A stretch of 64,000 nucleotides of DNA from Palsa-504 sp963789225 (GTDB lineage: Bacteria > Actinomycetota > Actinomycetes > Streptosporangiales > Streptosporangiaceae): contig CAWBKD010000022.1 of NCBI GenBank assembly GCA_963789225.1, positions 301,831 to 365,830 of the forward strand. The letters run 5' to 3'. The translations under genes were made by a program, and so were the position numbers. Shown here piece by piece: positions 43,050 to 52,994 of this stretch (the stretch's first letter is position 1; the number at the start of each line of letters is the position of its first letter). The notes beneath the pieces were generated by a model. That model saw only the letters and a program-made list of their open reading frames with translations, did not search any database and was not told the origin of the DNA.

Positions 43050-44135
43050 GTGACGATCAGCGTTCAGGGTGTGGTGGCGCGCGGCAAGGGCGAGCCGGTC
43101 GAGCTGACCACCGTTCTCGTGCCGGAACCCGGGCCGGGCGAGGCGCTCGTCGCCGTGCAGGCCTGCGGGGTGTGCCACACCGACCTGCACTACAAGGAGG
43201 GCGGGATCGGGAACGACTTCCCGTACCTGCTCGGGCACGAGGCGGCCGGCGTGGTCGAGGCGGTCGGCCCCGACGTGACCGACGTGGCGCCCGGCGACTT
43301 CGTCATCCTCAACTGGCGCGCCGTCTGCGGGCGGTGCCGGGCGTGCAGCCGCGGCCGGCCGTGGTACTGCTTCGCCACCCACAACGCGAGCCAGAAGATG
43401 ACGCTCGAGGACGGCACCCCGCTGTCCCCCGCGCTGGGGATCGGCGCGTTCGCGGCCAAGACGCTCGTCGCTTCCGGGCAGTGCACCAGGGTCAACCCGG
43501 CCATCGGCGCGACCACCGCGGGGCTGCTCGGCTGCGGCGTGATGGCCGGCCTCGGCGCGGCGCTCAACACGGGCGGCGTGACCAGGGGCGACAGCGTGGC
43601 GGTCATCGGCTGCGGCGGCGTGGGCGACGGCGCCATCCTCGGGGCCCTCCTCGCCGGCGCCCGGACGATCATCGCGGTCGACGTCGACGACTCCAAGCTG
43701 CAGTGGGCGCGCGGATTCGGCGCCACCAACGTGGTCAACTCGCGCACCGCCGATGCGGTCGAGCGGATCAGGGAGCTGACCGGCGGATTCGGCGCGGACG
43801 TGGTGATCGAGGCGATCGGCAGGCCCGAGACCTACGAGCAGGCCTTCTACGCGCGCGACCTGGCCGGGACGGTGGTCCTGGTGGGCGTCCCGACGCCGGA
43901 GATGCGGCTGGACCTGCCGCTGCTGGACGTGTTCGGGCGCGGCGGCGCGCTCAAGTCCTCGTGGTACGGCGACTGCCTGCCGAGCCGCGACTTCCCGATG
44001 CTCGTCGACCTGCACCTGGCCGGGCGCCTGCCGCTGGACAAGTTCGTCTCGGAGACGATCTCGCTCGGCGACGTGGAGGAGGCCTTCGCCAAGATGGGCC
44101 GCGGCGAGGTGCTGCGGAGCGTGGTCACCCTTTGA
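43050..44135 (+). CDS. mscR: S-nitrosomycothiol reductase / mycothiol-dependent formaldehyde dehydrogenase
   Basis: A 361-residue zinc alcohol dehydrogenase, the normal size for MscR, which reduces S-nitrosomycothiol and oxidises the formaldehyde-mycothiol adduct. Catalytic zinc site 'CGVCHTDLHY' and 'GHEAAG'; structural zinc 'CGRCRACSRGRPWYC'; coenzyme site 'VIGCGGVGDGAI'; signature C-terminus 'GVPTPEMRLDLPLLDVFGRGGALKSSWYGDCLPSRDFPMLVDL', matching the mycothiol-specific group. I use the GTG at 43050, with GGAAGG about 8 nt upstream. It supports an actinomycete host, since mycothiol is their thiol. Confidence 0.9.
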   Translation: MTISVQGVVARGKGEPVELTTVLVPEPGPGEALVAVQACGVCHTDLHYKEGGIGNDFPYLLGHEAAGVVEAVGPDVTDVAPGDFVILNWRAVCGRCRACSRGRPWYCFATHNASQKMTLEDGTPLSPALGIGAFAAKTLVASGQCTRVNPAIGATTAGLLGCGVMAGLGAALNTGGVTRGDSVAVIGCGGVGDGAILGALLAGARTIIAVDVDDSKLQWARGFGATNVVNSRTADAVERIRELTGGFGADVVIEAIGRPETYEQAFYARDLAGTVVLVGVPTPEMRLDLPLLDVFGRGGALKSSWYGDCLPSRDFPMLVDLHLAGRLPLDKFVSETISLGDVEEAFAKMGRGEVLRSVVTL

Positions 44136-44151
44136 CCGTGAACGGCACGGT

Positions 44152-44919
44152 ATGAACGGCACGGGCCCGCCGGGCCCCGCCACCCGCATCGCGATGTGGT
44201 CGGGGCCGCGGACCGTGTCGACGGCGCTCATGCGCGCCTGGGAGAACCGGCCGGACACCGTCGTCACCGACGAGCCGCTGTACGCGTTCTACCTGGACCG
44301 GACCGGAATCGACCATCCGGGGCGGGACGAGGTGATCGCGAGCCAGCCCACCGACTGGCGGGTCGTGCTGGCCGGGCTGGCCGGCGCCCCGCTGCCGCCC
44401 GGGGTGACCATCGGCTACGCCAAGCACATGACGCACCACCTGCTGCCCGGGGTGGACCGCGCCGCGCTGGCCCCGCTGCGGCACGCGCACCTGATCAGGG
44501 ACCCGCGCGAACTGCTCGCCTCGTACGCCAGGGTCCGCACCGAGCCGACCCTCGACGACCTGGGCCTGCGGCAGCAGGCGGAGATCTTCGAGACGTTCGG
44601 CGGCCCCGTCGTGGATTCCCGTGACCTGCTCACCGACCCGGAGGGGATTCTCCGGTCGTTGTGCCAGGTCCTGGGCGTCCCGTTCGACCCGGGCATGCTG
44701 TCCTGGCCGGCCGGGCCGCGGGACAGCGACGGGGTCTGGGCGCCGTACTGGTACGCCAGCGTGCACGCCTCCACCGGCTTCGCGCCCTACCGGCCGCCGG
44801 CGCAGCCGCTGCCCGCCCGCCTCGAGCCCCTCGCCCAGCGGTGCCTGCCGTATTTCGAGCGGCTGCACCGGTACCGCATTTCTCCCCTGGGAGGCACACG
44901 TGCTGCAGGTCTTCGATGA
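44152..44919 (+). CDS. Sulfotransferase-like protein
   Basis: A 255-residue P-loop sulfotransferase-fold protein. 'IAMWSGPRTVSTALMRAW' is the 5'-PAPS-binding-like loop, 'DEPLYAFYLDRTGIDHPGRDEV' follows, and 'HLIRDPRELLASYARV' is the 3'-phosphate-binding region (R-D-P). It resembles the sulfotransferase-like part of plant and actinobacterial proteins annotated as branched-chain-aminotransferase-like, and it precedes a class IV aminotransferase, overlapping that gene's start by about 20 nt. The actual reaction is not established. Confidence 0.75.
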   Translation: MNGTGPPGPATRIAMWSGPRTVSTALMRAWENRPDTVVTDEPLYAFYLDRTGIDHPGRDEVIASQPTDWRVVLAGLAGAPLPPGVTIGYAKHMTHHLLPGVDRAALAPLRHAHLIRDPRELLASYARVRTEPTLDDLGLRQQAEIFETFGGPVVDSRDLLTDPEGILRSLCQVLGVPFDPGMLSWPAGPRDSDGVWAPYWYASVHASTGFAPYRPPAQPLPARLEPLAQRCLPYFERLHRYRISPLGGTRAAGLR

Positions 44920-45800
44920 ACGCAACCGCGACCTCGTCGTCAGCGTGGCCGGCAAGCTCACCCACCGCGACCGGGCGGCGGTGAGCCCGTTCGATTCAGC
45001 CGTCCAGGGCGGTGACGCCGTTCTGGGAGGGGCTGCGGCTCTACGACGGGAAGATCTTCCGGCTGGACGCGCACCTGGCCCGCCTGCGCGCCTCGGCCAA
45101 GGCGCTGGCGTTCGAGCAGCTCCCCTCCGACGAGGAGATCACCGTCGAGATCCGGCGCACCCTCGCCGCGAACGGCATGCACGACGGCGTCCACGTCAGG
45201 CTCACCCTGACCCGCGGGGTCAAGATCACGTCCGGGATGGATCCCAGGCTCAACGGGTCCGGGCCGACGCTGATCGTGCTCGCCGAGTACAAGGAGCCCG
45301 TCTACGACGCCTCGGGCATCACGCTGATCACCGCCAGCGTGCGCCGCCCGGCGCCGGACTGCCTCGATCCGAAGATCCACCACAACAACCTGCTGCCCTC
45401 GATCCTGGCCAAGATCGAGGCCAACGTGGCCGGCGCCGACGACGCCGTGATGCTCGACCACCGCGGGTTCATCGCGGAGACCAACGCCACGCACATCTTC
45501 CTGGTGGCCGGCGGGACGCTGGCCACGCCCACCACCGTGTCCTGCCCGGAGGGGATCACCAGGGGAGCCGTCCTGGACCTGGCCGCCTCGGCCGGGATCG
45601 CCAGCCGGACCGGCGACTACACCCTGCCCGAGCTGTATACCGCCGACGAGGTGTTCGTGACCGGCACCATGGGTGGCCTGGTCCCCGTCGTCCGCGTCGA
45701 CGGCCGCGTCATCGGCGACGGCACCACGGGCCCGGTCACCAAGCGCCTCACCGCTCTGTTCGCCGAGCTCACCGCGGCGACCGGCACGCAGGTCGCGTAG
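44900..45800 (+). pseudogene. Class IV aminotransferase with apparent +1 frameshift near 45023
   Basis: A PLP fold-type IV aminotransferase (branched-chain or D-amino-acid type). The first 40 residues, from a GTG at 44900 with GGGAGG upstream, read 'LTHRDRAAVSPFDSAVQGGDAV' in one frame. The rest, 'FWEGLRLYDGKIFRLDAHL' onward, lies one frame over. An extra C at about 45023 (GTTCTGG) explains the break. Downstream parts are intact: 'PDCLDPKIHHNNLLPSILAK' with the PLP Lys region, 'AETNATHIFLV' and 'GTMGGLVPVVRVDGR'. A shorter product could start at GTG 45012 (262 residues) but would miss the conserved N-terminus. A sequence error is a real alternative. Confidence 0.75.
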
Positions 45801-45832
45801 CTGACCGGGAGGGGCACCACCGCTCGTTCGGC

Positions 45833-46521
<689 letters not shown>

Positions 46522-46525
<4 letters not shown>

Positions 46526-47484
46526 CGGGACTCCTCGGGGGTTTCGGCGTCCTTGGGCTTGCTGGGTTCGCGGCGGTCCGGCCAGACGCCGATATGGTCG
46601 GGCTCGGCTTCGAGCCGGACCAGGCCGCGCATGCCGAGTGGCTCGGTCATCTCCCGCGGCAGCTGGAGCCGCCCGGCCCGGTCGAGCACCGCGTACTCGA
46701 CGGCGTGCTGCGCCGCCTGGCTGCCGAGCACCTGCCGGTGCGTCTCGGTGCTCGTCCGCCCGTCCCTGATCGCGATGGTCCGGCGCACGACCCCCGACAC
46801 GGCCGGGTCGTGCGTGACGATGAGCACGGTTACGCCGAGCTCGGCGTTGGCCTTCTGCAGCGCGCTGAACACCTCGGCCGCAGTTACCGTGTCGAGCTCA
46901 CCGGTGGGCTCGTCGGCCAGCAGCACCTTGGGGCTGTTGACCAGCGCGACCGCGATGGCGGCCCGCTGCTGCTCGCCACCGGACATCTGGTCGGGCCTGC
47001 GGTTCCTGCAGTCGCCGAGGCCGAGCAGCTCGAGCAGTTCCGCGGCGTGCGTGTGGCGCGACCTGGCCCCGCCGCCGGCCAGGCGCATGGGGAGCTCCAC
47101 GTTCTGCTGTGCGGTGAGATAGGGGAGCAGGTTGCGCGAGGTCTGCTGCCAGATGAAGCCCACCACCTGCCGCCGGTAGGCCAGCCGCTGGCGCGGGCTC
47201 ATCGCGGCCAGGTCGTTGCCCGCCACCCGGACCGAGCCGGCGGTGGGCGTGTCCAGCCCGGCCAGGATGTTCATCAGGGTGGACTTGCCGCTGCCCGATG
47301 CGCCGACCAGCGCGACGACCTCGCCCTCGTCCACCAGCAGGTCGAGCCCCTGGAGCGCCTGGACCTCGATGCCCGCCGCGATGTAGATGCGCACCAGCCG
47401 GTCGCACACGATCAGTGAGCCCGCGCCGTAGTCCCGGTGCTGCCGCGCCGCTTCGGCGCCCAGGTCGGAGATGCTGGTGCCCAT
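46522..47484 (-). CDS. ABC transporter ATP-binding protein with N- and C-terminal extensions
   Basis: A 320-residue ABC ATPase. Walker A is 'GASGSGKSTLMN', signature 'MSGGEQQRAAIAVAL', Walker B 'VLLADEPTGELD' and H-loop 'VLIVTHDPAVS'. Compared with its 230-residue neighbour it has about 25 extra residues at the N-terminus and about 80 at the C-terminus ('LGSQAAQHAVEYAVLDRAGR' onward), the latter possibly a small regulatory domain. It is encoded between three FtsX-like permease genes and a second ATPase, so the two ATPases may form a heterodimer. Confidence 0.9.
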
Positions 47485-47501
47485 TCGTGCCTCCCTCTTT
47501 C

Positions 47502-50241
47502 TTATTGTGCCCGGAGCATGCCGGTGATACCCCGCCGGCGCAGCCCCCGGGCCTGGCCGGTCAGCACGGCCAGGGCGAGGAGGCAGATACCGACGGCGGG
47601 CAGGCCGAGCGCGAACGCGTCCGGCTGGAGCTGGACCGGCGCATTGGTGCCGGTGAACGCGGACAGGTCAACCGACGAGCCGACCAGGGGCGGCAGCACC
47701 AGCGCGGCCACGGCGCCCGCCACCACCGCCGCGACCACGGCGGGCATGGTCTCGGCCATGACCAGCCCGGTGTCGCGTCCGTGGCCCATGACGGTGAGCC
47801 TGGCCAGGGTCAGCTCGCGCTCCGCCGATCCGAGCGCCAGGCCGAGGATCACGATGAACAGGCCGAACGCCGCGGCGGCGCCGAGGGTGAGGCCGATGAT
47901 CAGCACGGCGCCGTGCTGGAGCGGCGAGCTGGCCAGCGAGGCGAGCGCCGCGGAGCGGAAGGTGACGGCGGCGTTCGGGATCACCTTGCTGATCACGGCG
48001 GACAGCTGGGTGTCATTGATGCCAGACCCGGTGACCAGGACCACGTTGGGGGCGGGCGTTCCGGTCGCGCCGGGCAGGGTCTCCAGCGGCATGATCACGT
48101 ACGTCCCGCCGCCCGGCTCGGCGGGGGTGTCGCCGATGGTCCCCGCGACCTGCACCGTGAACGGGCCTTCCGGCGAACTTGAGCTCAGCTGGCTGGCCCC
48201 GGTGCCAAGGAGGGCGGCGGCCGCCGGCGAGGCGAGCACGGGCACCGGCGGACCCGAGGACCTGACGCCGCCTGGCGTGCTGTGCAGCGCGGTCGTCGGG
48301 AAGGCGGGGAACGGGGTGCTCGCGACCAGGGCCGCGTAGGAGGACGGGTCCACCGCGACCACCGTGACCGGCTGGTCTACCGGCGTGGCCCAGTTCGTGG
48401 TCCAGATCGCGGCCACGTGCTGCACCCCGCGGACCGCGCTGATGGCGCCCACCGCGGACGCGGTGACCGGGAAGGGCCCGGCGTCGATCACCGCGTCGGC
48501 GCCGGTGGTGTGCCAGGAGGCGGCGGTCTCGCCGCGGGTGATGCCGTTGCTGGTCATCCCGGCGAAGGTGGCCAGGCTCAGCGCGAGGACCAGGGCGAAG
48601 GCGGGCAGGATGCCGGTCAGGGAGGAGCGGGCGGCGCGGGACATGGCCACGAACCCGGTCGCGCCGGTGCTGCGGGCGGACAGGCGGAGCAGGCCGCGGA
48701 CGGCCAGCGGGTACAGGCGCAGCATGATGATGACGACGGGGATGGCGACCAGGACCGGGGTGATGGTCAGGTACAGGTCGATGCCGCCGCCGGCCGGGAC
48801 GCCCTGGTCGTGCAGGACGACCAGGCCGGCGGCGGCGGCGGCGATGCCGGTGAGTTCGGCGACGGGTCGGCGCCAGGCGGTGCGGGGCCGGTGCGTGTCG
48901 GCGGTGGTGGTCAGGGCGGGGTTGGCGGCGGGGGCGGGCTTGCGGTACTGCCAGGCGGCGACCAGCGGCGGGCCCGGCCAGCGCGGCGGCGACCGCCATC
49001 CCGGCCAGCCACCACCCCGCCGCCGACGAGGCAACCCCCCGGCCGGGGATGAGCAGGATCGCCAGGCCCGCGCCGACCACCGCGGCGGGCACGGCGGCGA
49101 GCAGGCCGGTGCGCGCCGTCAGCGCCGCGACCTGCCGCAGCGATCCGCCCCGGGCGCGCAGCATGGCGAGCTCTGCCTCGCGCCGCGCGACGATCATCCG
49201 GGCCGCGATCAGGATCACCGTCGCGCCGATCACGATCAGGCTGACGAGCAGCAGCAGCAGGACCGTCTCGATGGCGGCCTGGGTGGCGAGGAACAGCGAC
49301 AGGTTCGACATCAGCGGCGAGGTGACCGTCAGCGTGTCCGCCGCGGGCTCTAGGGCGCCGGTCAGGCCGGCGGGTGAGCTGGTGGCGGTGGTCAGGGCAC
49401 CCTGCAGGTCCCGCGCCCCGGCCGCGGTCACGCCGCGCACGTCGAGCGGGAAGTCCCAGTACATCTCCAGCCCGGGCCCCGTCAGCGCGTTCTGAAACGC
49501 GACGAACTGGTCAGGGTCCGCCATGAGCCCGCCCACCCAGTACGGATGCGTCGCGGGGTCGTTGAGCGACGGCGTGGCGATGGTCGCGTCCTGCGTCCAG
49601 AAGGTTGAGGCGGGGGCGCGTTCGGCCACGATCGCGGTGACGTAGAACCGGACCACGCCGGAGGGCGTCTGGAGCGACAGCCGGCTCCCCGGGTGCAGGC
49701 CGAACCGGTACGCCATCTGCGTGGTGGCCGCCACCCCCACCGCGCCCGCCGGGACCCTGGCGGTCGCGTAGGTACCCGCCGTGAGCGTGGCGTTGCTGGT
49801 GAGCGGGTCGCGGTAGACCACCTCGAGCTGGGGCGGCGCGGCTGCGATCGCCCGCGGCCCTGTCCCCGAGACGACGAACAGCCTGGTGGACAGGCCCGCC
49901 CACCTTCCGCTGGTCGCGAGCGGGAGCCGCAGCGCCGAGAAGCCCTGGCCGATCTCGCGGGTGGCCTGGTCGAGTTCGCTCCGCTTCATGAGCGGCAGGC
50001 CCCCGCCGAGTTGCGGTCCCAGCGTGGCGTCGAAGTCCTGGAACTGCGCGGTGACCTGGACGGCGTCGGTGGTGGAGGCCAGGCCGGTCAGGGTCTGGTG
50101 CAGCGCCTGGGACTGGGTGTGCAGGCTGAGCGCGGGGCCGGCCATGGCCGCGAACACGCACCCGCAGACCAGCAGGGCCAGCGCGAGCGTGCTGCCGGCC
50201 GCGGTGCCCACCGCCCGGCTCAGGCCCGGTATCCGGCTCAT
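47502..50241 (-). pseudogene. FtsX-like ABC permease, frameshifted near 48967
   Basis: About 913 residues when the frames are joined. The N-terminal part 'MSRIPGLSRAVGTAAGSTLALALL' to 'WWLAGMAVAAALAGP' reads from 50241; the C-terminal part continues one frame over from 'PPLVAAWQYRKPAP' to the stop at 47502. The paralogous next permease reads through this point without interruption. Comparison shows one additional C here (AGCGGCGGGCCC versus AGCGGGGGCCC). It has two FtsX domains separated by large extracytoplasmic regions. It is either an inactivated copy or a sequencing/assembly error inside a repeat. The start is 11 bp after the upstream permease stop. Confidence 0.8.
48474..49030 (-). repeat. 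Copy 1 of a nearly identical ~556-bp block shared by two permease genes
   Basis: Matches 51231-51786 base for base as far as I can compare, except one inserted C near 48967. It encodes the middle TM/loop region. The flanking permease sequence diverges sharply at both edges, which suggests recent gene conversion. Confidence 0.9.
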
Positions 50242-50252
50242 GCCGCCCTCCC

Positions 50253-52994
50253 TCAGTGTTCCCTGAGCATCCCGGCGATGCCCCGCCGGCGCAGGGTCCT
50301 GGCTTCTGCCCCCAATGCCGCGAGGGCGAGCAGGACGACGACCGCGGCGGGCAGGCCGAGCGCGAGCGCGTCCGGCTGGAACTGCACGGGCATCGCCGTG
50401 CCGGTGAACGCGGACAGGTCGATCGACGAGCCGATCAGGCGGGGCAGCAGCACCGCGCACGCGGCGCCGGCCACCACGGCGGCCAACACGGCGGGCATGG
50501 CCTCGGCCATGACGAGCCCGGTGTCGCGCTGGTGGCCCATGACGGTGAGCCTGGCCAGGGTCAGCTCGCGTTCCGTCGACCCGAGCGCCAGGCCGAGGAT
50601 CACGACGAACAGGCCGAACGCGCCGGCCGTGGCGATGGTGAGCACGACGATGAGCGCGGCGCCGTGCTGGAGCGGCGAGCTGGCCAGTGAGGCGAACACC
50701 GCGCTCCGGAACGTAATCAGGGCGCCGGGGATCACCTTGCTGGTCACGGCGGACAACTGGGTGTCGTCGATGCCCGACCCGGTGACCAGGACCACGTTGG
50801 GCGCGGGCTGGCCCGTCAGTCCGGGCAGGGTCTCCAGCGGCATGATCGCGAACGACCCGCCGCCCGGTACGGCCGGGGTGCCGCTCAGCGTGCCCGCGAC
50901 CCGCACCGTGAACGGCCCCATCGGGTACAGCGAGAACAGCTGGGTGCGCCCGATGCCCAGGACGGCGGCGGCGTCCGGCGAGGCGAGCACGGGCACCGTG
51001 GTGCCGACGGACAGGACGGGCCCCGACCCGCGGCCGATCGCGGTCGCCGGGAAGGCCGGGAACGGGGTGTCCGCGACCAGCGCCGCGTAAGCGGGCAGGT
51101 CGACCGCGATCACCGTGACCGGCTGGCCGAAGGGCGTGACCCACGTCGTGAGCCACACCGCGGTCGCGTGCCTGACGCCACGGACGCCTGCGATGGCCTG
51201 CACCGCCGCGGTGCTGACCGGGCCCCCGGCGGGCCCGGCGTCGATCACCGCGTCGGCGCCGGTGGTGTGCCAGGAGGCGGCGGTCTCGCCGCGGGTGATG
51301 CCGTTGCTGGTCATCCCGGCGAAGGTGGCCAGGCTCAGCGCGAGGACCAGGGCGAAGGCGGGCAGGATGCCGGTCAGGGAGGAGCGGGCGGCGCGGGACA
51401 TGGCCACGAACCCGGTCGCGCCGGTGCTGCGGGCGGACAGGCGGAGCAGGCCGCGGACGGCCAGCGGGTACAGGCGCAGCATGATGATGACGACGGGGAT
51501 GGCGACCAGGACCGGGGTGATGGTCAGGTACAGGTCGATGCCGCCGCCGGCCGGGACGCCCTGGTCGTGCAGGACGACCAGGCCGGCGGCGGCGGCGGCG
51601 ATGCCGGTGAGTTCGGCGACGGGTCGGCGCCAGGCGGTGCGGGGCCGGTGCGTGTCGGCGGTGGTGGTCAGGGCGGGGTTGGCGGCGGGGGCGGGCTTGC
51701 GGTACTGCCAGGCGGCGACCAGCGGGGGCCCGGCCAGCGCGGCGGCGACCGCCATCCCGGCCAGCCACCACCCCGCCGCCGACGAGATGGCCCCCCCTGG
51801 GATCACCGCGCTGGCCAGCGCGGCCCCGGCCAAAGCGGCGGGCAGCGCCGCGAGCGCCGCGCCGCCCGCCATCACCCCGGCGAGCTGGCCCAGCGATCCG
51901 CCCCGGGCGCGCAGCATGGCGAGCTCTGCCTCGCGCCGCGCGACGATCATCCGGGCGGCGATCAGGATCACCGCCGCGCCGGTCGCGATCAGGCTGACGA
52001 ACAGCAGGAGCAGGACCGTCTCGATGCCCGCCTGGGTGTCGAGGAACGGGGTTAGGTCCGCGATCAGCGGCGAGGTAACCGTCAGCGTGTCCGCGGCGGG
52101 CTGCAGCGCCCCGGTCAGCGTCGGCACCGAGGTGGTGGCGCGGCTCAGCGCGCCGAACAGACCCTGCGCCGCGTCGGCGTTGACGCCGCCGACGGCGAGC
52201 GGGAATTCCCAGTTCACCTCCAGGCCTGCGCCGCTGAAGATGTCCTGCATCGCGGCGAGCTCGTCCGGGTCCGCGATGACGCCGGCCACCCAGTAGGGCT
52301 TGGCGTTGAACGGCTGATTGAGCTCGGGCGTGCCCGCGATGATGTCCTGGGCCCAGAAGCTGGCGGCGGGGGCGCGTTCGGCCAGGATCGCCGTGACGAA
52401 CAGCGTGACCGGGCCCAGCACGGTCTGCAGCTGCATCCGGCTCCCCGGGTGCACCCCGAACCGCGCGGCGATCTGCGTCGTGACCGCGACCGCGAGCGCG
52501 CCTGCCGGGGCCGCGGTGCTGGCGTACGTGCCCGCCACGACCCGGGCGTTGCTGGTGAGCGTGTCGCGGTAGACGACCTCGAGCTTCGGCGGGGCTTCCG
52601 ACTGGGCGCTGGCCGCCGCGCCGGAGGTGACCTGGAACAGGTTGGTGGTCAGCCCGGCCCACGCGCCCGCCGCGAGCGTCAGCGGGAGCGCCGTCAGGCC
52701 GCGGCCCATCTCGCTGGTGGTCGTGGTGAACTCGCTCGCGGTCATGTCCCGCTGGGTCCCGAGGAACGCCCCGGCCGGTGAGGTGAACTCGTCCCACGAC
52801 GCGCTCGCCTGCACGGTCTTGGTCGTGGCGCTCAGCCCGGCCAGCGTCTGGTGCAGCGCCTCGGTCCTGGTGTGCAGGCTCAGCGCGGGCCCGGCCAGGG
52901 CGGCGAACACGCAGCCGCCGACGAGCAGAGCCAGCGCGAGCGTGCTGCCGGCCGCGGCGCCCGTCGTGCGGTTGAGGCCTCCGGCCGGCCTCAT
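50253..52994 (-). CDS. FtsX-like ABC permease (intact paralogue)
   Basis: A 913-residue membrane protein. An N-terminal TM helix ('STLALALLVGGCVFAALAGPAL') precedes a large extracytoplasmic domain; an FtsX core follows around residues 330-450 ('ETVLLLLFVSLIATGAAVILIAARM', 'AMLRARGGSLGQLAGVMAG'), then a second extracytoplasmic domain and a C-terminal FtsX core ending 'LRRRGIAGMLREH'. It has the MacB/FtsX-like architecture for moving lipids, peptides or signals rather than classic import. Its start overlaps the upstream permease stop by 4 nt. It is paralogous to the broken neighbour. Confidence 0.85.
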   Translation of the reverse strand: MRPAGGLNRTTGAAAGSTLALALLVGGCVFAALAGPALSLHTRTEALHQTLAGLSATTKTVQASASWDEFTSPAGAFLGTQRDMTASEFTTTTSEMGRGLTALPLTLAAGAWAGLTTNLFQVTSGAAASAQSEAPPKLEVVYRDTLTSNARVVAGTYASTAAPAGALAVAVTTQIAARFGVHPGSRMQLQTVLGPVTLFVTAILAERAPAASFWAQDIIAGTPELNQPFNAKPYWVAGVIADPDELAAMQDIFSGAGLEVNWEFPLAVGGVNADAAQGLFGALSRATTSVPTLTGALQPAADTLTVTSPLIADLTPFLDTQAGIETVLLLLFVSLIATGAAVILIAARMIVARREAELAMLRARGGSLGQLAGVMAGGAALAALPAALAGAALASAVIPGGAISSAAGWWLAGMAVAAALAGPPLVAAWQYRKPAPAANPALTTTADTHRPRTAWRRPVAELTGIAAAAAGLVVLHDQGVPAGGGIDLYLTITPVLVAIPVVIIMLRLYPLAVRGLLRLSARSTGATGFVAMSRAARSSLTGILPAFALVLALSLATFAGMTSNGITRGETAASWHTTGADAVIDAGPAGGPVSTAAVQAIAGVRGVRHATAVWLTTWVTPFGQPVTVIAVDLPAYAALVADTPFPAFPATAIGRGSGPVLSVGTTVPVLASPDAAAVLGIGRTQLFSLYPMGPFTVRVAGTLSGTPAVPGGGSFAIMPLETLPGLTGQPAPNVVLVTGSGIDDTQLSAVTSKVIPGALITFRSAVFASLASSPLQHGAALIVVLTIATAGAFGLFVVILGLALGSTERELTLARLTVMGHQRDTGLVMAEAMPAVLAAVVAGAACAVLLPRLIGSSIDLSAFTGTAMPVQFQPDALALGLPAAVVVLLALAALGAEARTLRRRGIAGMLREH
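51231..51786 (-). repeat. Copy 2 of the ~556-bp block shared by two permease genes
   Basis: The uninterrupted copy, inside the intact permease. See 48474-49030. A second short block of near identity follows around 51893-51960 (versus 49137-49200). Confidence 0.9.

Noticed and set aside
48013..52797. A 1594-codon open frame on the minus strand across the permease genes
   Set aside because: Its first half is a low-complexity Arg/Gly/Ala shadow of the intact permease. Only the part from 50241 to about 48970 matches a real protein, and that is annotated as the frameshifted permease.
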